A stretch of 64,000 bases of DNA from Desarmillaria ectypa. Its lineage: Eukaryota; Basidiomycota; Agaricomycetes; Agaricales; Physalacriaceae. Position 1 is the stretch's first letter. Every line of letters begins with the position of its first letter. Below the pieces are notes generated by a model that was not told where the DNA came from, ran no database searches, and saw nothing but the letters and a program-made list of their open reading frames with translations. Shown piece after piece: positions 35,952-47,740 of the stretch. Location: contig JAUDYN010000010.1 in assembly GCA_030407005.1 (NCBI GenBank), positions 1,054,001 to 1,118,000 of the forward strand, read 5' to 3'. The translations under genes were made by a program, and so were the position numbers.

Positions 35952-37062
35952 ATGGCAACAGCACTCGTCCCGCCAGCCCAGCCATCAACGAACCGGTCCC
36001 ACATGAATCCTGTACCACTCTCCGTCTTCACCCTGCCTCAAACGGCGCAATTAGAGGCTCTGTATACTATCATCAGGGACAAAGACACGTCTAGGGGCGA
36101 TTTCCTCTTTTACTCTGACAGGATCATCAGGCTGCTCGTCGAGGAGGGGTTGAACCATTTGCCTGTCGTGAAACGCACTATTACGACGCCGACGGTGAGT
36201 CTCTTCTGGATGGTGTATGCTTTGCCTACGCGTGGATGTATCGTGGTCTCGTTCTCTCATTCACTGGCATCACGTTTAGGGCACGACATACGAAGGCGTT
36301 GGCTTTGAAGGCAAGATATGCGGCGTATCCATCCTACGGGCTGGCGAGGTGACGGATCCGTATCAATGAAATCACCACATGCCCTGATTTCGTGATCTCA
36401 GGCTATGGAAGCAGGCCTTCGGGAGGTTTGCAGGAGCGTTCGAATCGGAAAGATATTGATTCAGCGGGTGAGCTGTACATAGATTTACGGTGTGATCAAG
36501 TATTTATCGCAGCGAAGGATGAGGAAACGACGCTTCCTAAATTGTTCTACTCCAAGGTGGCGGCTGTCTTTCTTAGGTTTATGCAAACAGGCTGACCGAG
36601 ACTATGTGCAGTTCCCTCAAGATATTGCTGCTCGCTATGTTCTCCTTCTGGACCCCATGCTCGCGACTGGTGGTTCAGCAATGAAGGCGGTCGAAGTCCT
36701 CATCGAGCATGGCGTTCCCGAGGAGCGAATCATTTTCATCAATCTTGTACGAACCCGTCCACTCCTGGTTGCATCTAATTATCAATGCATTCGTTCACAG
36801 ATCGCCTCTCCCGAAGGCCTCCAAACATTCTGCGGAAAATATCCCAAACTGAAAGTGGTAAGCGTCTTCCTTCACCTATCCGAATCGTCACTAACTGTGG
36901 CGCTCTCTTTTTAAAGATTACTGGGTGGATCGACCAGGGCTTGAATGAGAAGGCATATATCATCCCAGGCCTAGGCGACTTTGGTGAAAGAAGGTACTCG
37001 TCATCATTTCCGGTTCTCCCATTTGATACCCATGTTTTTCCTCTTCCAGGTATTGCGAATAG
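35952..37062 (+). CDS. FUR1: Uracil phosphoribosyltransferase
   Basis: Converts uracil plus PRPP to UMP in pyrimidine salvage; the enzyme that activates 5-fluorouracil in fungi. Eight exons: 35952-36194, 36280-36348, 36402-36467, 36518-36556, 36612-36746, 36801-36857, 36917-36993, 37050-37062; 232 aa. Motifs in order: LPQTAQLEALYTIIRDKDT near the N terminus, GFEGKICGVSILRAGE, AMEAGLREVCRSVRIGKILI, DEETTLPKLFYSK, the PRPP loop YVLLLDPMLATGGSA (about residues 148-162) and the uracil-site C terminus IPGLGDFGERRY. The last coding exon is 13 nt. Length fits the family. Cytosolic. It converges on UCH37, 483 bp away. Confidence 0.95.
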
Positions 37063-37545
37063 AGGATTGGCAGTTGATCATGTTCATAGTTGTTGGCGCA
37101 AACATTTTCACCTTCTTTTCATGAGTCCATGTCCAGTTCTTGTCGTCAGACAAGGCAAAATCCAAAGTACAGAATGCTCGCTCTGAAGCTCCTCGCAGCT
37201 GTGAGCAGTCCAGCTGCTTCATTCCTTACTTCCGTCACCTTTCTTCGCCTACGAACAGTCAGCGGACATCATTTTACCATGCTCGAGTAGTATTCTCTGA
37301 ACATTGGTGGACTCGTGCCCTTTGCATGTCACCGCACCGAATGCATTCCGACCGTTACATCACAAATCATATCAATACAGCTATATCTACAAGTCCATAC
37401 AACAGTGTTACTTCCTTGCAAGCAGCCCTGACAGAAGGCCTTCGTCCTTGAGGCATTTCAAAAACCCGACGAAGAATGGCTCATAGTCATGTGTTCGTTT
37501 AACGTGTTCAGTCTGCAGGGAGAATTCAGGTAAGAACACAGATAC
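37063..37545. other. Convergent intergenic region
   Basis: Holds the 3' ends of the UPRT (+) and UCH37-like (-) genes. Open frames here have no domain. Confidence 0.5.
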
Positions 37546-38953
37546 TCATACACGAAAAAGAAGCCTAACGTGGTCTCTTCGTGCTTTCACCATTTCCTCC
37601 TCTACAGCAACCTTGGCTCTTATGGCGTTGGTGACGCATTGCTCCCACGCCTGTCGTAGAGCATCCTGGTCCATATCCAATATATCTCGATCCCTATCAT
37701 TGCGTCTACTGGCGAAATCAGAAGCAAACTTCTGTCTACCTCCACCATCAAACACGTTTGCAGCAGCAGAGAGAAGTGACGGATCAACCTAATCATGTCG
37801 TTAACATGCACAATACCAACATAAATGCCAACTCACCGCCTTCTGCCAGCCTTCCTCTAGATGCCGCTCGAGTTGCCGCCGCTCCGACTTCCAATACTCC
37901 CACTCGTCGCTTGCTTTCTCGTACGTATCGTTCACAATAGCTAGGAGACTGAATCGGATATCGTTTCCACCATCGTCCCCTCCACCACCATATTTACGCA
38001 TCTTCGTCCTCAGTGCCGGCCGGACGACGTCCATCCACTCTGTTGTCGCCGTCACGTCGCCGACTTCCAAAGGACCCGACTTGAGCCCATCAAGTTCCCA
38101 GACTTTGCCGTATGCAGGGACGTAGCCGATGAAATGGTAGGTTTCCTCGTCGCCCTCTTCGGGTTTCTTCGTTGGAGGTTTCTTGGTCTTGGCGCGTTTG
38201 TTCGGGGGAGGGTTAGAACCCCGTTTCGTTTTCTCTTTTTCAGCATCAAGGATGGTTGTGGTCAGGGCGTTGTCGGCGCCTCGGAGGTCAGCTGGTCTGG
38301 TGTCATTAAATCTACGACTACGTGTAAGTAATGCAGAGGAACATACCGAGCGAGAGAATTATGAGCGTCTCTGATCAGAGAAGAATTCGATATCGCGAGC
38401 CCTTTCATCTGTAGCATCTGAATGAGTGACGAGAGGTAGATCCACATAGACTCACCTCAGGAGACATTTCCCTCGTGTATTCTTTGAACTCACTCAGCTC
38501 CTCCCCGATATCGACGTTTGAGCAGTTGAACAAGATGTTCAGAATTGCCTGAGATGCACAAGCATCATCGCTGAGTTGGTTCGCAAACCATACGTGCTCA
38601 GCAGCTGGATCCTTGAACTCGGCAGGGCGATGTGTATCCTTTCGCCACCGAAAGCAGAACACCAAACCATAAGGATGGAGGTGGTCGATGGCCCAGGGTT
38701 CTATATCGTACACTTCAACAATCTCGAGGTGCTTGACTCCCAGTTTACGCGTCAAGCTTGTGAAAACGCCTGCGTACTACGTGAGTAAAATGCAGCCATT
38801 GCCAGTGCAGCTAAAGGGCTCGCCTGGGTCGGATTCGATGACAGCAAATGGCCCACCGACGAGATCCATTGGCGATTCCTGGCTGTCGAAACCATTGTTT
38901 ATAGCAGGTTCGGAGGAGACAGAATTTAGTCGGACATTGGGCCTGGAAGTCAT
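37546..38953 (-). CDS. UCHL5: UCH37/UCHL5-type ubiquitin C-terminal hydrolase
   Basis: Cysteine deubiquitinase of family C12; UCH37 enzymes work on the proteasome (with Rpn13) and in some species in INO80. Five exons on the minus strand: 38824-38953, 38456-38769, 38347-38417, 38296-37837, 37788-37546; 405 aa. Catalytic residues are visible: oxyanion Gln108 (FANQ), Cys114 (SDDACASQAILN), His226 (YHFIGYVPAYG) and Asp241 (WELDGL). The C-terminal ULD-like helical tail (KASDEWEYWKSERRQLERHL, SDFASRRNDRDRDILDMDQD) identifies the UCH37 rather than UCHL1/L3 subfamily. A basic Lys/Pro-rich insert (about residues 190-220) lies in the active-site crossover region. Intron 1 has a GC donor. Confidence 0.93.
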
Positions 38954-40036
38954 GACTTCAGAACGCAAGCCATTCGTCGGCCTTCGGACCGGTAAACCGG
39001 AGACTGTTGAACTTTGGTCGCTGACGATGCTCCACTCATACCTTTAAACAGATCTGACCAACTCTCTCACTTGAAACTGGTCGCATTCGGATATCGATTT
39101 GAGGTTGCGACTCGGGAATGTTTTGCCGATGAACAGTTCTTTTTACTGCCCTGGATTTTAAGCGTTAGGATGTGGAGCCTTATAATCAAAATGCTGAGCA
39201 ACATCAAGGGTCTACTATACGGGTCGATACCAGGTGAGCTATAATCTCAAACTGACCCAAATATTTTAATGTTTCGGTTCGTTTCACTACAGTGTTCATG
39301 GGCACTTGTTTACTTCAAAGGCGACGTATGGACAGATGTTGACTATCCAAGACAAACGGGACGGCTCGCGGCCTTCTATGCATGTAAAGCTTTTGCTCAT
39401 AGTCATCGGATCTCGTACCCAGACGTGCTGCTTTCAAAGTATCATTATCGAGTATTATTGAGCACTAAAGTACTCAGTACTCAGTCTTCGGAGCTACCGC
39501 TGTGAAGGACGGCTATGGACAGTGGAGACTAATACAGAACGCTCCAGTCCTGAGCATAAAACACATCCATCGCGGAACCGCTTTTCGCCTGCGTGGTGAA
39601 CATTATCGGGAGATCTCAAGAGCCTTTCGGTCTGCAAGGGAACTGTAGAGCTTTCTAGCTCGCCATCGACCATCTCCTCTCGACCAGTCTCCTCTAACCC
39701 TGGAACGACGGCTAAACGGGATTTTGTCTATTTACACCACCACTAATCCCCCCTCCCTTTTTCATTTTCGGCAGAACTTCGTTTACAACTATGTGCTGGG
39801 ATAGACGCTTTCATAACTACGACCTGCTCGGTGCTCACACACAGCAATGTCGACTATTCTCCCAGGATATGGGTCACCTACCTGAGTGAGGTGCCACAAC
39901 GGGCAAGCTTGACCGACTCGTGAGCTGGCATATGGCTAGGAACCATCATGACGCGCCGTCCAATAGGAGAAAACGTAGAGTTTCTTCCTATAAATTCTTC
40001 GTGCTGTCTCCGGAACTAGCCACCATCCCACTCTCG
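38954..40036. promoter_or_regulatory. Divergent intergenic region
   Basis: Lies between the UCH37-like (-) and secreted-protein (+) genes. A TATA-like cctataaatt near 39,989 sits about 48 bp before the ATG at 40037. Other frames have no support. Confidence 0.45.
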
Positions 40037-40815
40037 ATGAAATTTGCACTAGGACTTGCGCTTTCCGGCGCGTCATTAGTCTCTGCGGCTTTCCTACCTC
40101 AAATTGATGCACGTGCAGACCTCCCTTCTCCCCAATGCGTGGACGCCATTAAAAACGTAGGATTGTGTCACGAATTTTACGACTCCTCTTGCACACAATT
40201 GGTGGTTTTCTTTTAGATGTCTGGGGCTCGCATGGCGTACTTAACCATATACTATTAGGTCTGGGACTGTCTCGCAAAGGTCAATGGAACTGAAGGTGAA
40301 ACTATCTATCTGTGGAGCAAGACGTGCTGCGACCTGTCAAGGCGTAAGTTTATTTCAATGATTCATCTGGTCACCCAACTTACACAGAACTTACATAGAC
40401 CAGTCTTCTCGTAAAATTGGCGCAGTGTTACAACACGGGCGTCGGCAATGCGAGTGATATTTCACACTTGAGTTACAATGTGAGTCGTGTACATGACTTA
40501 ATGCGGCGACATTCTTAGACGGTTAATCAGATATATGCGAACATTGTTGGTGACTGCGCCTGGCAAGAAGGCGGATGTCCCATCACCTTCCAGAACTACG
40601 TCGACTGGTTTTACGGTACCCTCTCAGCTGTTGATGCCACCATCTGGCCTGAGTATGTGTGACTCCCCCGTCCTTTTGACTGATTTTGACATCATTTCCA
40701 TTGTAGCTTTGCCAGCGTAGAAGCAAACTGGGATTATATTCTCGACTGGACACTGACTGGAAACACTCTTCCATATACTAATTTCGATAACTGGCTTCAC
40801 TATTCTAACAGCTAA
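40037..40815 (+). pseudogene. Small secreted Cys-containing protein, copy 1 (one-base frameshift)
   Basis: Signal peptide MKFALGLALSGASLVSA, then ADLPSPQCVDAIKNVGLC. Exons: 40037-40201, 40259-40343, 40399-40479, 40531-40652, 40707-40815. Exon 2 has one base too many relative to the paralog at 43.9 kb: WSK is followed by RAATCQG only after a shift near 40,320. All other joins keep frame (LVKLAQCYNTGVGNASDISH; DCAWQEGGCPITFQNYVDWF; DNWLHYSNS). Without the extra base the protein would be about 186 aa. Family and function unknown. It could be a sequencing error in a live gene. Confidence 0.65.
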
Positions 40816-41839
40816 TCACTCTCTGAGTCATTATGTTAGGTTCAGTGTACTGATGTTCAAGACTGCTTACTTTTTCGCTGTTTGAACCCGGCTTGCAATA
40901 AAGATGATTATCCGCTGCTATGCTTATGCGCTGATGGGAGTCCATTCTTTTACCTACTCGTGTCACCACCACAACTTTCACCTATATCTAGGCCTCAAGT
41001 GTCCAGGAAACAGTGCATACATCATGAGTTAGTTCTGTACGATGCAGGGCACTTGTTAGGGCAGTCGTGCTCGTCATCAGCTTGCTCATCCACTTAACTA
41101 CTACATAGATCTCATGTACCCGTTGCCCTTTCTTGTTGGACTCAAGATCCTTCGAAGTGGAGGTGGAGGACGTCAGGAGGGTGTACCATCTGCCTTGATT
41201 TGTAGGTCTATGTCCTTAGATCTTCCTCGATTTCTTACTTGCCATTACTTCTCCATGTCGTTTTCTCCATGATCTGTACTTGTCATATTCCAGTATTTTG
41301 TACGTCGTCAATCTGTCATTGTCTATTCACATATTTTCTTACTGTAAAGTAGTACATTCCCCAAGCCCAGCAGGACTCGGATATGCCACGCCACGTGATG
41401 GCCTACCACTTCGTCTTATCCTCCGACGCCTATCTCATCTTGTTAATTGACGTCCTCCTCTGGTCTGAAGTGTAGGCTCAGTTCTATAATGGCGTTGAAT
41501 CGACAAAAAAAAACCTCACGAAAGTGGGCCACATCGCTGAGTCAGCTAACAAAACACTTTTTCTCCGCCTCTAAAAGATACGATCGATACGATCATCCCA
41601 AAACCCATCTATATTGCTGAAAGAAATATGTCGGAACTACAACTGTGGGATGCCACCTGCAAGACTCCCTTCTCTCTCAGACTAGATTCCTTATCAAAGA
41701 TTCTGTATCAGCCCAGCCTTGCGATTCGGCGGACATCTCAAGTATACACTATTTATAATCATCGAATATATTGGGCTGATTTCTGCTAGTCTACACTCTC
41801 TCGACTCGGTCCTCGTTCAGACACTGGGTGGAACGACGA
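40816..41839. other. Intergenic region
   Basis: No gene recognised. Region 40,880-40,925 (AACCCGGCTTGCAATAA) shows slight similarity to sequence near 45,278, as if duplicated with the secreted-protein gene. Confidence 0.4.
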
Positions 41840-42985
41840 ATGCCGAAACCCCACAGATCTTTCATGAGCAGAACAGTGAATGTTCGCAAGAAGAGAAGAC
41901 ATTCTCCATTCTCTTGTATGCTGTCATCCTCCGTAGCTGTCGTCAAAACTCATGGCTCGGTCAAAGCGTCGAGAAAATCAACCTTGATCCAAGTGGGCCA
42001 TTCTGTTCTATATCTCACTAATGGAATCAGACATTGCATATCATAGATAACATTCGATCTTGTCGCCGCGGTCCATTCATCGGGAGTGGAAATTTCGGAT
42101 CGGTTAATATCCTGTATGACACTACGAATAAGACGGTTTTTGCTGAAAAGCGCTGCACTCTTCCGCATGGCAGACCAGCCCTGGCAAACGAAGAGAGCTT
42201 ACTCAAACGTTTGGATCACATCCACATCGTTCGATTTATTGGTAGGTTCACAGGGTATATTGGTTGTGCAAGCTAATGGATCTGGATAGGTTCTTCTTAT
42301 GAAACTCATGAATTACGCGTAATTATGGAGTACGTCTCCGGTGGTACAGTTGAAGGCATGGCAAAAACGCTGGGTAAGATACCCGAAGATGATGCTCATG
42401 CTGTTGCTCGTCAAGTCCTCGATGGACTTGGGTACTTGCACAGCCAGGACCCGCCCATAGTCCACAGGGATATCAAAGGTGCCAATCTGTTGATTACCCT
42501 CGACGGATGCGTCAAGATCGCCGATCTTGGCTTCACGAAACCATTACTTGGTAAGTCATCGCTACGGGTTTCATTATATGGCACTTGAACTAGCCTCTTA
42601 TTAGAGAACACGCGAACATTTGCAGGGACTGTTCCCTGGATGGCTCCCGAAATAGTCAATAATGCCAATCACGGGACGAAAGTCGATGTTTGGAGTTTTG
42701 GGTGTACCATTATCGAGATGCTGTGTGGCGGCCATCCATGGACACGAGAAGGACTTGGGCAATTTGACGCGATGAAAAGGGTAATTCAGATTCTTGCTCT
42801 CTCACAGCAACTCACGACGTTCGTAGATTACTGCGTTTACCATACCTATACCAGATGGCATCTCTCTTGAGCTCCAGGTCATGTTTGCGCATATTTTTGT
42901 TGCGTCTGATGAGAGGAAATCGGTCAACGATTTGTGGCTGGGTTGCGACTGGATATGGAGCAAACAGAAGAACAAGCAGACTTGA
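41840..42985 (+). CDS. Protein kinase, STE11/MAPKKK-like
   Basis: Ser/Thr kinase, 319 aa from five exons: 41840-41992, 42031-42241, 42290-42550, 42605-42780, 42827-42985, all GT-AG. Motifs: glycine loop GPFIGSGNFGSV, Lys in FAEKRC, EESLLKRLDH, hinge MEYVSGGTV, catalytic loop VHRDIKGANLLI, metal motif DLG (IADLGFTK) in place of DFG, GTVPWMAPEI, DVWSFGCTIIEML. This pattern is that of MAPKKK kinases, but the long regulatory N terminus is missing; only about 60 basic residues precede the kinase. It may be a truncated duplicate. Substrate unknown. The first exon is the least certain part. Confidence 0.8.
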
Positions 42986-43911
42986 GGTAGTATTCAGTTC
43001 TCATCATAAATGGCAATTATCTGACACCGTACTATGCCCGACAATGAGCCTTTTGCGCTGATGAGGACCGACCAAAGTGTCTTCGAAGCATAGTACAGTC
43101 GCTTCTCATAAGTTACATTTCACCCCAGTTCTGAATGAAAGTGAGGTTAAACTTCGCACTTGGTTTTTCCTCTTTTACGCTCACGGAAACGGGCCCTGGA
43201 GTTGTTGCGACGTTCCATTCGCCACTGTAGAAGAATAGTAGGTTGGCCCTCAATCCAAAACGTGTTCAATGGGCGCAGGAGCTAAGAGGAAGAGGAATGC
43301 AATTCTGCTAAGCGTCCAACGGTGCACAACGGTGTGCATACAATCAAGTATGACCCTTTCCCTCTCCGAGGTACTTATGGGAGCCACTGAGTTACTTGAC
43401 AAGTCATGAATGAGCCACAAGAATTACGATCACAATTATACATGCTTCTCGAACTGCTTGTCCCAGCAAAGTAAGCACCATTCTATTCGTCAACTTATGT
43501 AAAGTCTGAAATCTGAAACCCCATCCCGTTGTCAGGCCCGAGTCACAATTTTTCTGCCACTATTTTGTTTGTGGATGCAAAATTACTCATCTCCAATCTT
43601 CTCTACGACCCCTTGCTTCAGAAAAACCTCGGAAACCGTTGGCGTTCCAAGGGTCAGTACTAATTGCCAAGCTCTGCAGGAAGCCGCATCTGTCAACATA
43701 CCCGACCGCTCACTCATAGCGACAGCCGTACGGCGGACTAGCTTGACCGTCTCTCGACTCCATGATCTGGGGTCAACATATGGCTGGAGGCTATGTGTAC
43801 GGCATTATCAACCAACGTGACACATATTTCTAGGTTTAAAAGGTGGGAGCACCTCTTCGTAAGTTTTTACAACCTTGCAACTCGACATGTATGTTCTTCC
43901 TCGCCTCTACC
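42986..43911. other. Intergenic region
   Basis: No gene recognised. A TATA-like ggtttaaaagg near 43,833 precedes the next secreted-protein copy by about 75 bp. Confidence 0.45.
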
Positions 43912-44697
43912 ATGAAGTTTGCGGCTTCGTTTGGGCTTTTCACCGCATCGGTGGTCTCTGCTGTGGTCGTACATCCCGAGTTCCACACGCGTGCAGACCT
44001 TCCTTCACCCAAGTGTCGCAGATATCAAGCACAGGAATATACCACAACACCTATGATACATCTTGTGGGCAGTTGGTGAGTTCTCTTTCTATATCTGGGT
44101 TCGCGTGGCATATACTTAGTAGCTATCCTCCCCAGGTCTATAACTGTATCGCGAATCTGAATGACACTGAAGATCTGTGGAGCAAAAATAGTCGTGTTGC
44201 TGCTGCTACCTGTCAAGGCGTGAGTATAATTCCTTAATTTCTGCATCAAATCAAGGCATTCACGTTCACGTAGACTTATGCACTCGTGAAATTGGCACAA
44301 TGTCACGACTCCGACATCGGTAACGCGAGTGATCTTTCCCATCTGAGTTACGGTGTGAGTGGGCTCGCCGCGTAATTTACTCCGAGTAACCGCATTCTTA
44401 CGGATGACTATCAGATATATGCAAACATCGGCGCCTGGCAAGAGGGCGGGTGCCCCATCACCTTCTAGAATTACATCGACTGGTTCTACGGGGCTCTCAC
44501 CACCATCAACACCACCGTCTGGCCTAGGTGTGCACAAGTCTTCTCCGGTCAATTTCATTTCGAGTTGACTTTCAAATATAGTGATGTTGAGACCGTAAGG
44601 ACCAACTGGTGGAATTACATCCTCGTGGACCTTGACTGGAGACACTCTCCCATACACTAACTTCGACGATTGGCTTCACTATTCTAACACGTCGTGA
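43912..44697 (+). pseudogene. Small secreted protein, copy 2 (decayed)
   Basis: Paralog of the gene at 40.0 kb: signal peptide MKFAASFGLFTASVVSA and HTRADLPSPKC. Homologous blocks follow (VYNCIANLNDTEDLWSK, RVAAATCQG, LVKLAQCHDSDIGNASDLSH, AWQEGGCPITF, NYIDWFYGAL). Broken by a frameshift just after PSPKC, a TAG at 44,466 where copy 1 has CAG (Gln), and a shifted C terminus. Confidence 0.75.
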
Positions 44698-45465
44698 CTT
44701 TTCTCCATTGAATATCCTTGATGCAGCATGAACTTCAATGGCACATCTCGGACTCATCCTTATTCAATATTCCCTTTTTACCAACTTAAACCACTTGATA
44801 CCGGCCAGATGCACTTTATCAGAACAAAATTCCATACGTTCCGTCGTTACCGGTGTCAAGTTTCTTTAAATTTGACGTTTGAGCACCTTGCGATCATACC
44901 CATTGAGTAAGAAACAAAGCTACCGTACGATGATGTCCGAATATAAATTCGAATTGAAGCGCCTCATCTTCAGTATGCTTGTTCGATTTAGTCATCCATT
45001 CAGCGTGATGCAAAGGATACTGTATACATCTCTGAAATATAGGAAACACTCGATCAGCGTGCTAGCCTATAGTGTTTGTCGTCGAACTCACTTTTTAAGC
45101 TCTATACCGACATCATTGGCGATTGCGCCTGAGCAGAGGATAGTTATCCGATCACATTGCAGATTTGTGGTGAGCCACAAGTCGCCAAGGGGACCGTACG
45201 TTCCAGTTACTAACAGAATTCGTTGAGTTCACTGACAATTATGTGCTCTATGTATGTTGACTATGTGGAACTAGTGGAACCTGGCTTGCATAAACACTGA
45301 CGATGCGGTTCCATATCAATTTCATTCTAAATCTTAGGCCCGTTCGACTCCAAGAGTCCAAGGCAGTAGTCATTTTTGAATTTCGAGACACGGGTTGCAA
45401 CGGACGAATCTATGCTGACTTTCTCGATGGAAGATGGAAACTGACAATATATTCAGTTAATCATA
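44698..45465 (+). pseudogene. Probable third, highly decayed copy of the secreted-protein gene
   Basis: At about 45,110-45,165 the DNA aligns by eye with the IVGDCAWQEGGCPITF segment of copy 1, with TGA in place of TGG (Trp). The rest is too diverged to outline. The left part of the interval has no recognised content. Confidence 0.4.
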
Positions 45466-47529
45466 TTAACCATGAAATACCCCCCCTTTGACATCCATTC
45501 CCAGGCTGCCTTTCGCAAAGACTTGCATCGACTTCTCAACCTCATCTTCAAAGTTGAAAGAATATCGACCAAGCTTTAGCCAGAACCACTGTCGGAATCG
45601 AATGGCCCAGAAGAGGACGTCCAAGGAAAACATGATACCTCGGAAAGCAACATAGCTCCAGTATTCTTTTATGCGTTGTCGCAGGGGGAGATCGTGTGAA
45701 TAAGTCAATGACCGTGAAGCCCAATATCCAGTGAGCTTCACGCGGTTAACGGGGGCGCCCATGGCTTGATTGTTACCTTGCACAATACTACAACACTATA
45801 TTAGTGCGGTTCAGCCACCGAGATTACAACCACTTGCCGCATATTACGCATCAAGAAAAGTAGCGCCTTGGGTAGCCTATCGGTGTCGATCAAGAACTCC
45901 TTCAACTTGGCCTTCATCCTCACGCTCTGCTCATACTGGCTCATCCCACTGATCTCCTCAATCTCGCGCGCGAATTTCTCTTTGTCAACCTTCTTGAGCC
46001 TCACAGGCCTCATGAGTGTTGCGCTGGCAAATAAGTCAGGGAGACCGACACCCCAACACCTTGCAACTTGCTCCACAGCGTAATAGTCGGAGAGCAAAAG
46101 CGACTTCCAGAGACCAGCCCACTGCTTCCTAAACTCGTCGTCGACGGTCACGTAAAGCCCATGGTCAAGCAAAACTAATTGAGGCGTCTCCGGTTTGGCA
46201 GGATTTGGCCGTATAAGAATATTGCCTGGGTGTGGATCGCAATGTATTACACCGAAGCTGAACATTTGCGCGCTGAAAAGCTCGACCATTGTCTGCATGA
46301 CAATCTTGACACCACCTCGGAGTGGTCTAGGGGGAAGAGGCGAGTCCGAATGCATCTCCGTGGGTGAGACGGCCAAAGGTATCATGTGCGTTCCCAGTCT
46401 CGACGGTTTCTCGCCCATTAGGTCGAACACGCCTTGCCGATCACTAAACCGTACACCGTCGATCCATTCTGCTGTCATGACCTTCTTCGTCGTGAAATTG
46501 TCGTAGACTTTCGGTATGTACACTTTGTCGGACAGTCGAGGTTCTGAAGCAATCAACGCGGTTGTTCGTTTAGCGTTATCGGCTTCCCGAATAAAATCCA
46601 GTTCTTGCCGCAGATGGTCGGCGACGAAGTCTGAGGACAGTGTCAGTCGAGGCCTTTTCAGGCATGTGCTAAAAACCTTCACCAACAACAAAATAGACCG
46701 GTAAATCGAACGCCCAATTTTCAAACATCCACATTACCATCCGATAGGCACCAAGATCCCATTCTGTCTGCTTAGAAACAGCAGGTTTCTGTACCTTGAT
46801 AGCGACCCAGTGTTCCCGCGTGTCCCCTGGTGCAGGCCACAGCTTTGCTTTATGCACTTGGGCGATGCTAGCGCTAGCTATGGCATTTTCGTCGAAAAAC
46901 TCGAAGACACCATTCGGACCGCTAGGAGGTCTCCCGAATTCAGACCGGAACACTGAGAGAATCTCTGAATACGGAATCTGGGGAGCATCATCAAATAACT
47001 TTGCAAATTTCTCTTGCATCGGTTTAGGGAGAAAGGCGGCATTGGCACCAATTGCTTGTCCTAAGGGAGGAATAAATCGCTGCGTGTTTTAGAGACTAGA
47101 ACGGCGCACCGATTTTGATATATAAGCCCCCATTAGAAGTGAATAAATTATACATTCTATCTGCGACGCGTTGGTGCAGTTCCGGTATGAGGTCGCTCTT
47201 CTCTGGTATGAAATTAAGTTTGTAGTCTAGCGTTATTATGGCGCACTTGAGGAAGTAAGTCAATTTCCAAGCGATGTAATAGAAAGAAAGAAACGGACGG
47301 TATATATCGTTCTACAGTTTCGGGTAATAGCCGAGGCATTGAAGAGCCTATCCAAAACGTATACAGCCCCTGTTCCTGCAATAAAGTAGCCCATCCGACG
47401 AGCATATTTCCTAGTTCGAGACGGGGCAGTCGTAGATGATGAAGGTGACGCGTACGACCGTCTGTGTAGTGTCTCGTCGACTCCCTTTTGGACCCATCTC
47501 GGTAGCGATCGTGCGACAAGGCGATTCAT
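45466..47529 (-). CDS. Mitochondrial ABC1/ADCK (COQ8-like) atypical kinase
   Basis: UbiB-family protein; relatives support coenzyme Q and lipid homeostasis in mitochondria. The start ATG at 47529 opens an Arg-rich presequence (MNRLVARSLPRWVQKGVDET) followed by a membrane-like segment (GYFIAGTGAVYVLDRLF). Motifs in order: KIGQ split by an intron (YIKIG-QAIGAN), Ala-rich loop IASASIAQVHKA, Lys in VAIKVQKP, QELDFIREADNA, catalytic VIHCDPHPGNILI and DHG in LLDHGLY. The C terminus (MDVKGGVFHG) and overall pattern are closer to ADCK1/yeast Mcp2 than to Coq8, but that placement needs a tree. At least five exons with GT-AG joins. Shares a 211-bp divergent promoter with MID1. Confidence 0.9.
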
Positions 47530-47740
47530 ATCAGACCCGTCAAATGACAAAAATTTTCGACAAAGGAAACGGTGTCAAGAAAGGAGGGTGTGAGTAGCTT
47601 TATTAGCTTTCGGTGACATGGATGTCGATGACAAACTTGATTTTTTGATTGACAGACAATGACGAAGCGGACCGGAGAGCCGGGGACACGTGGGAGGTGA
47701 AATCGTACTAGACGCAGTTACTCGACCGAATATCCACCAA
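47530..47740. promoter_or_regulatory. Shared divergent promoter, ADCK-like gene and MID1
   Basis: Only 211 bp separate the two start codons, so both promoters must lie here. No TATA box is obvious. Confidence 0.6.

Noticed and set aside
44025..44657. 210-codon minus-strand frame
   Set aside because: Antisense to the secreted-protein copy 2, whose homology to copy 1 explains the open frame.
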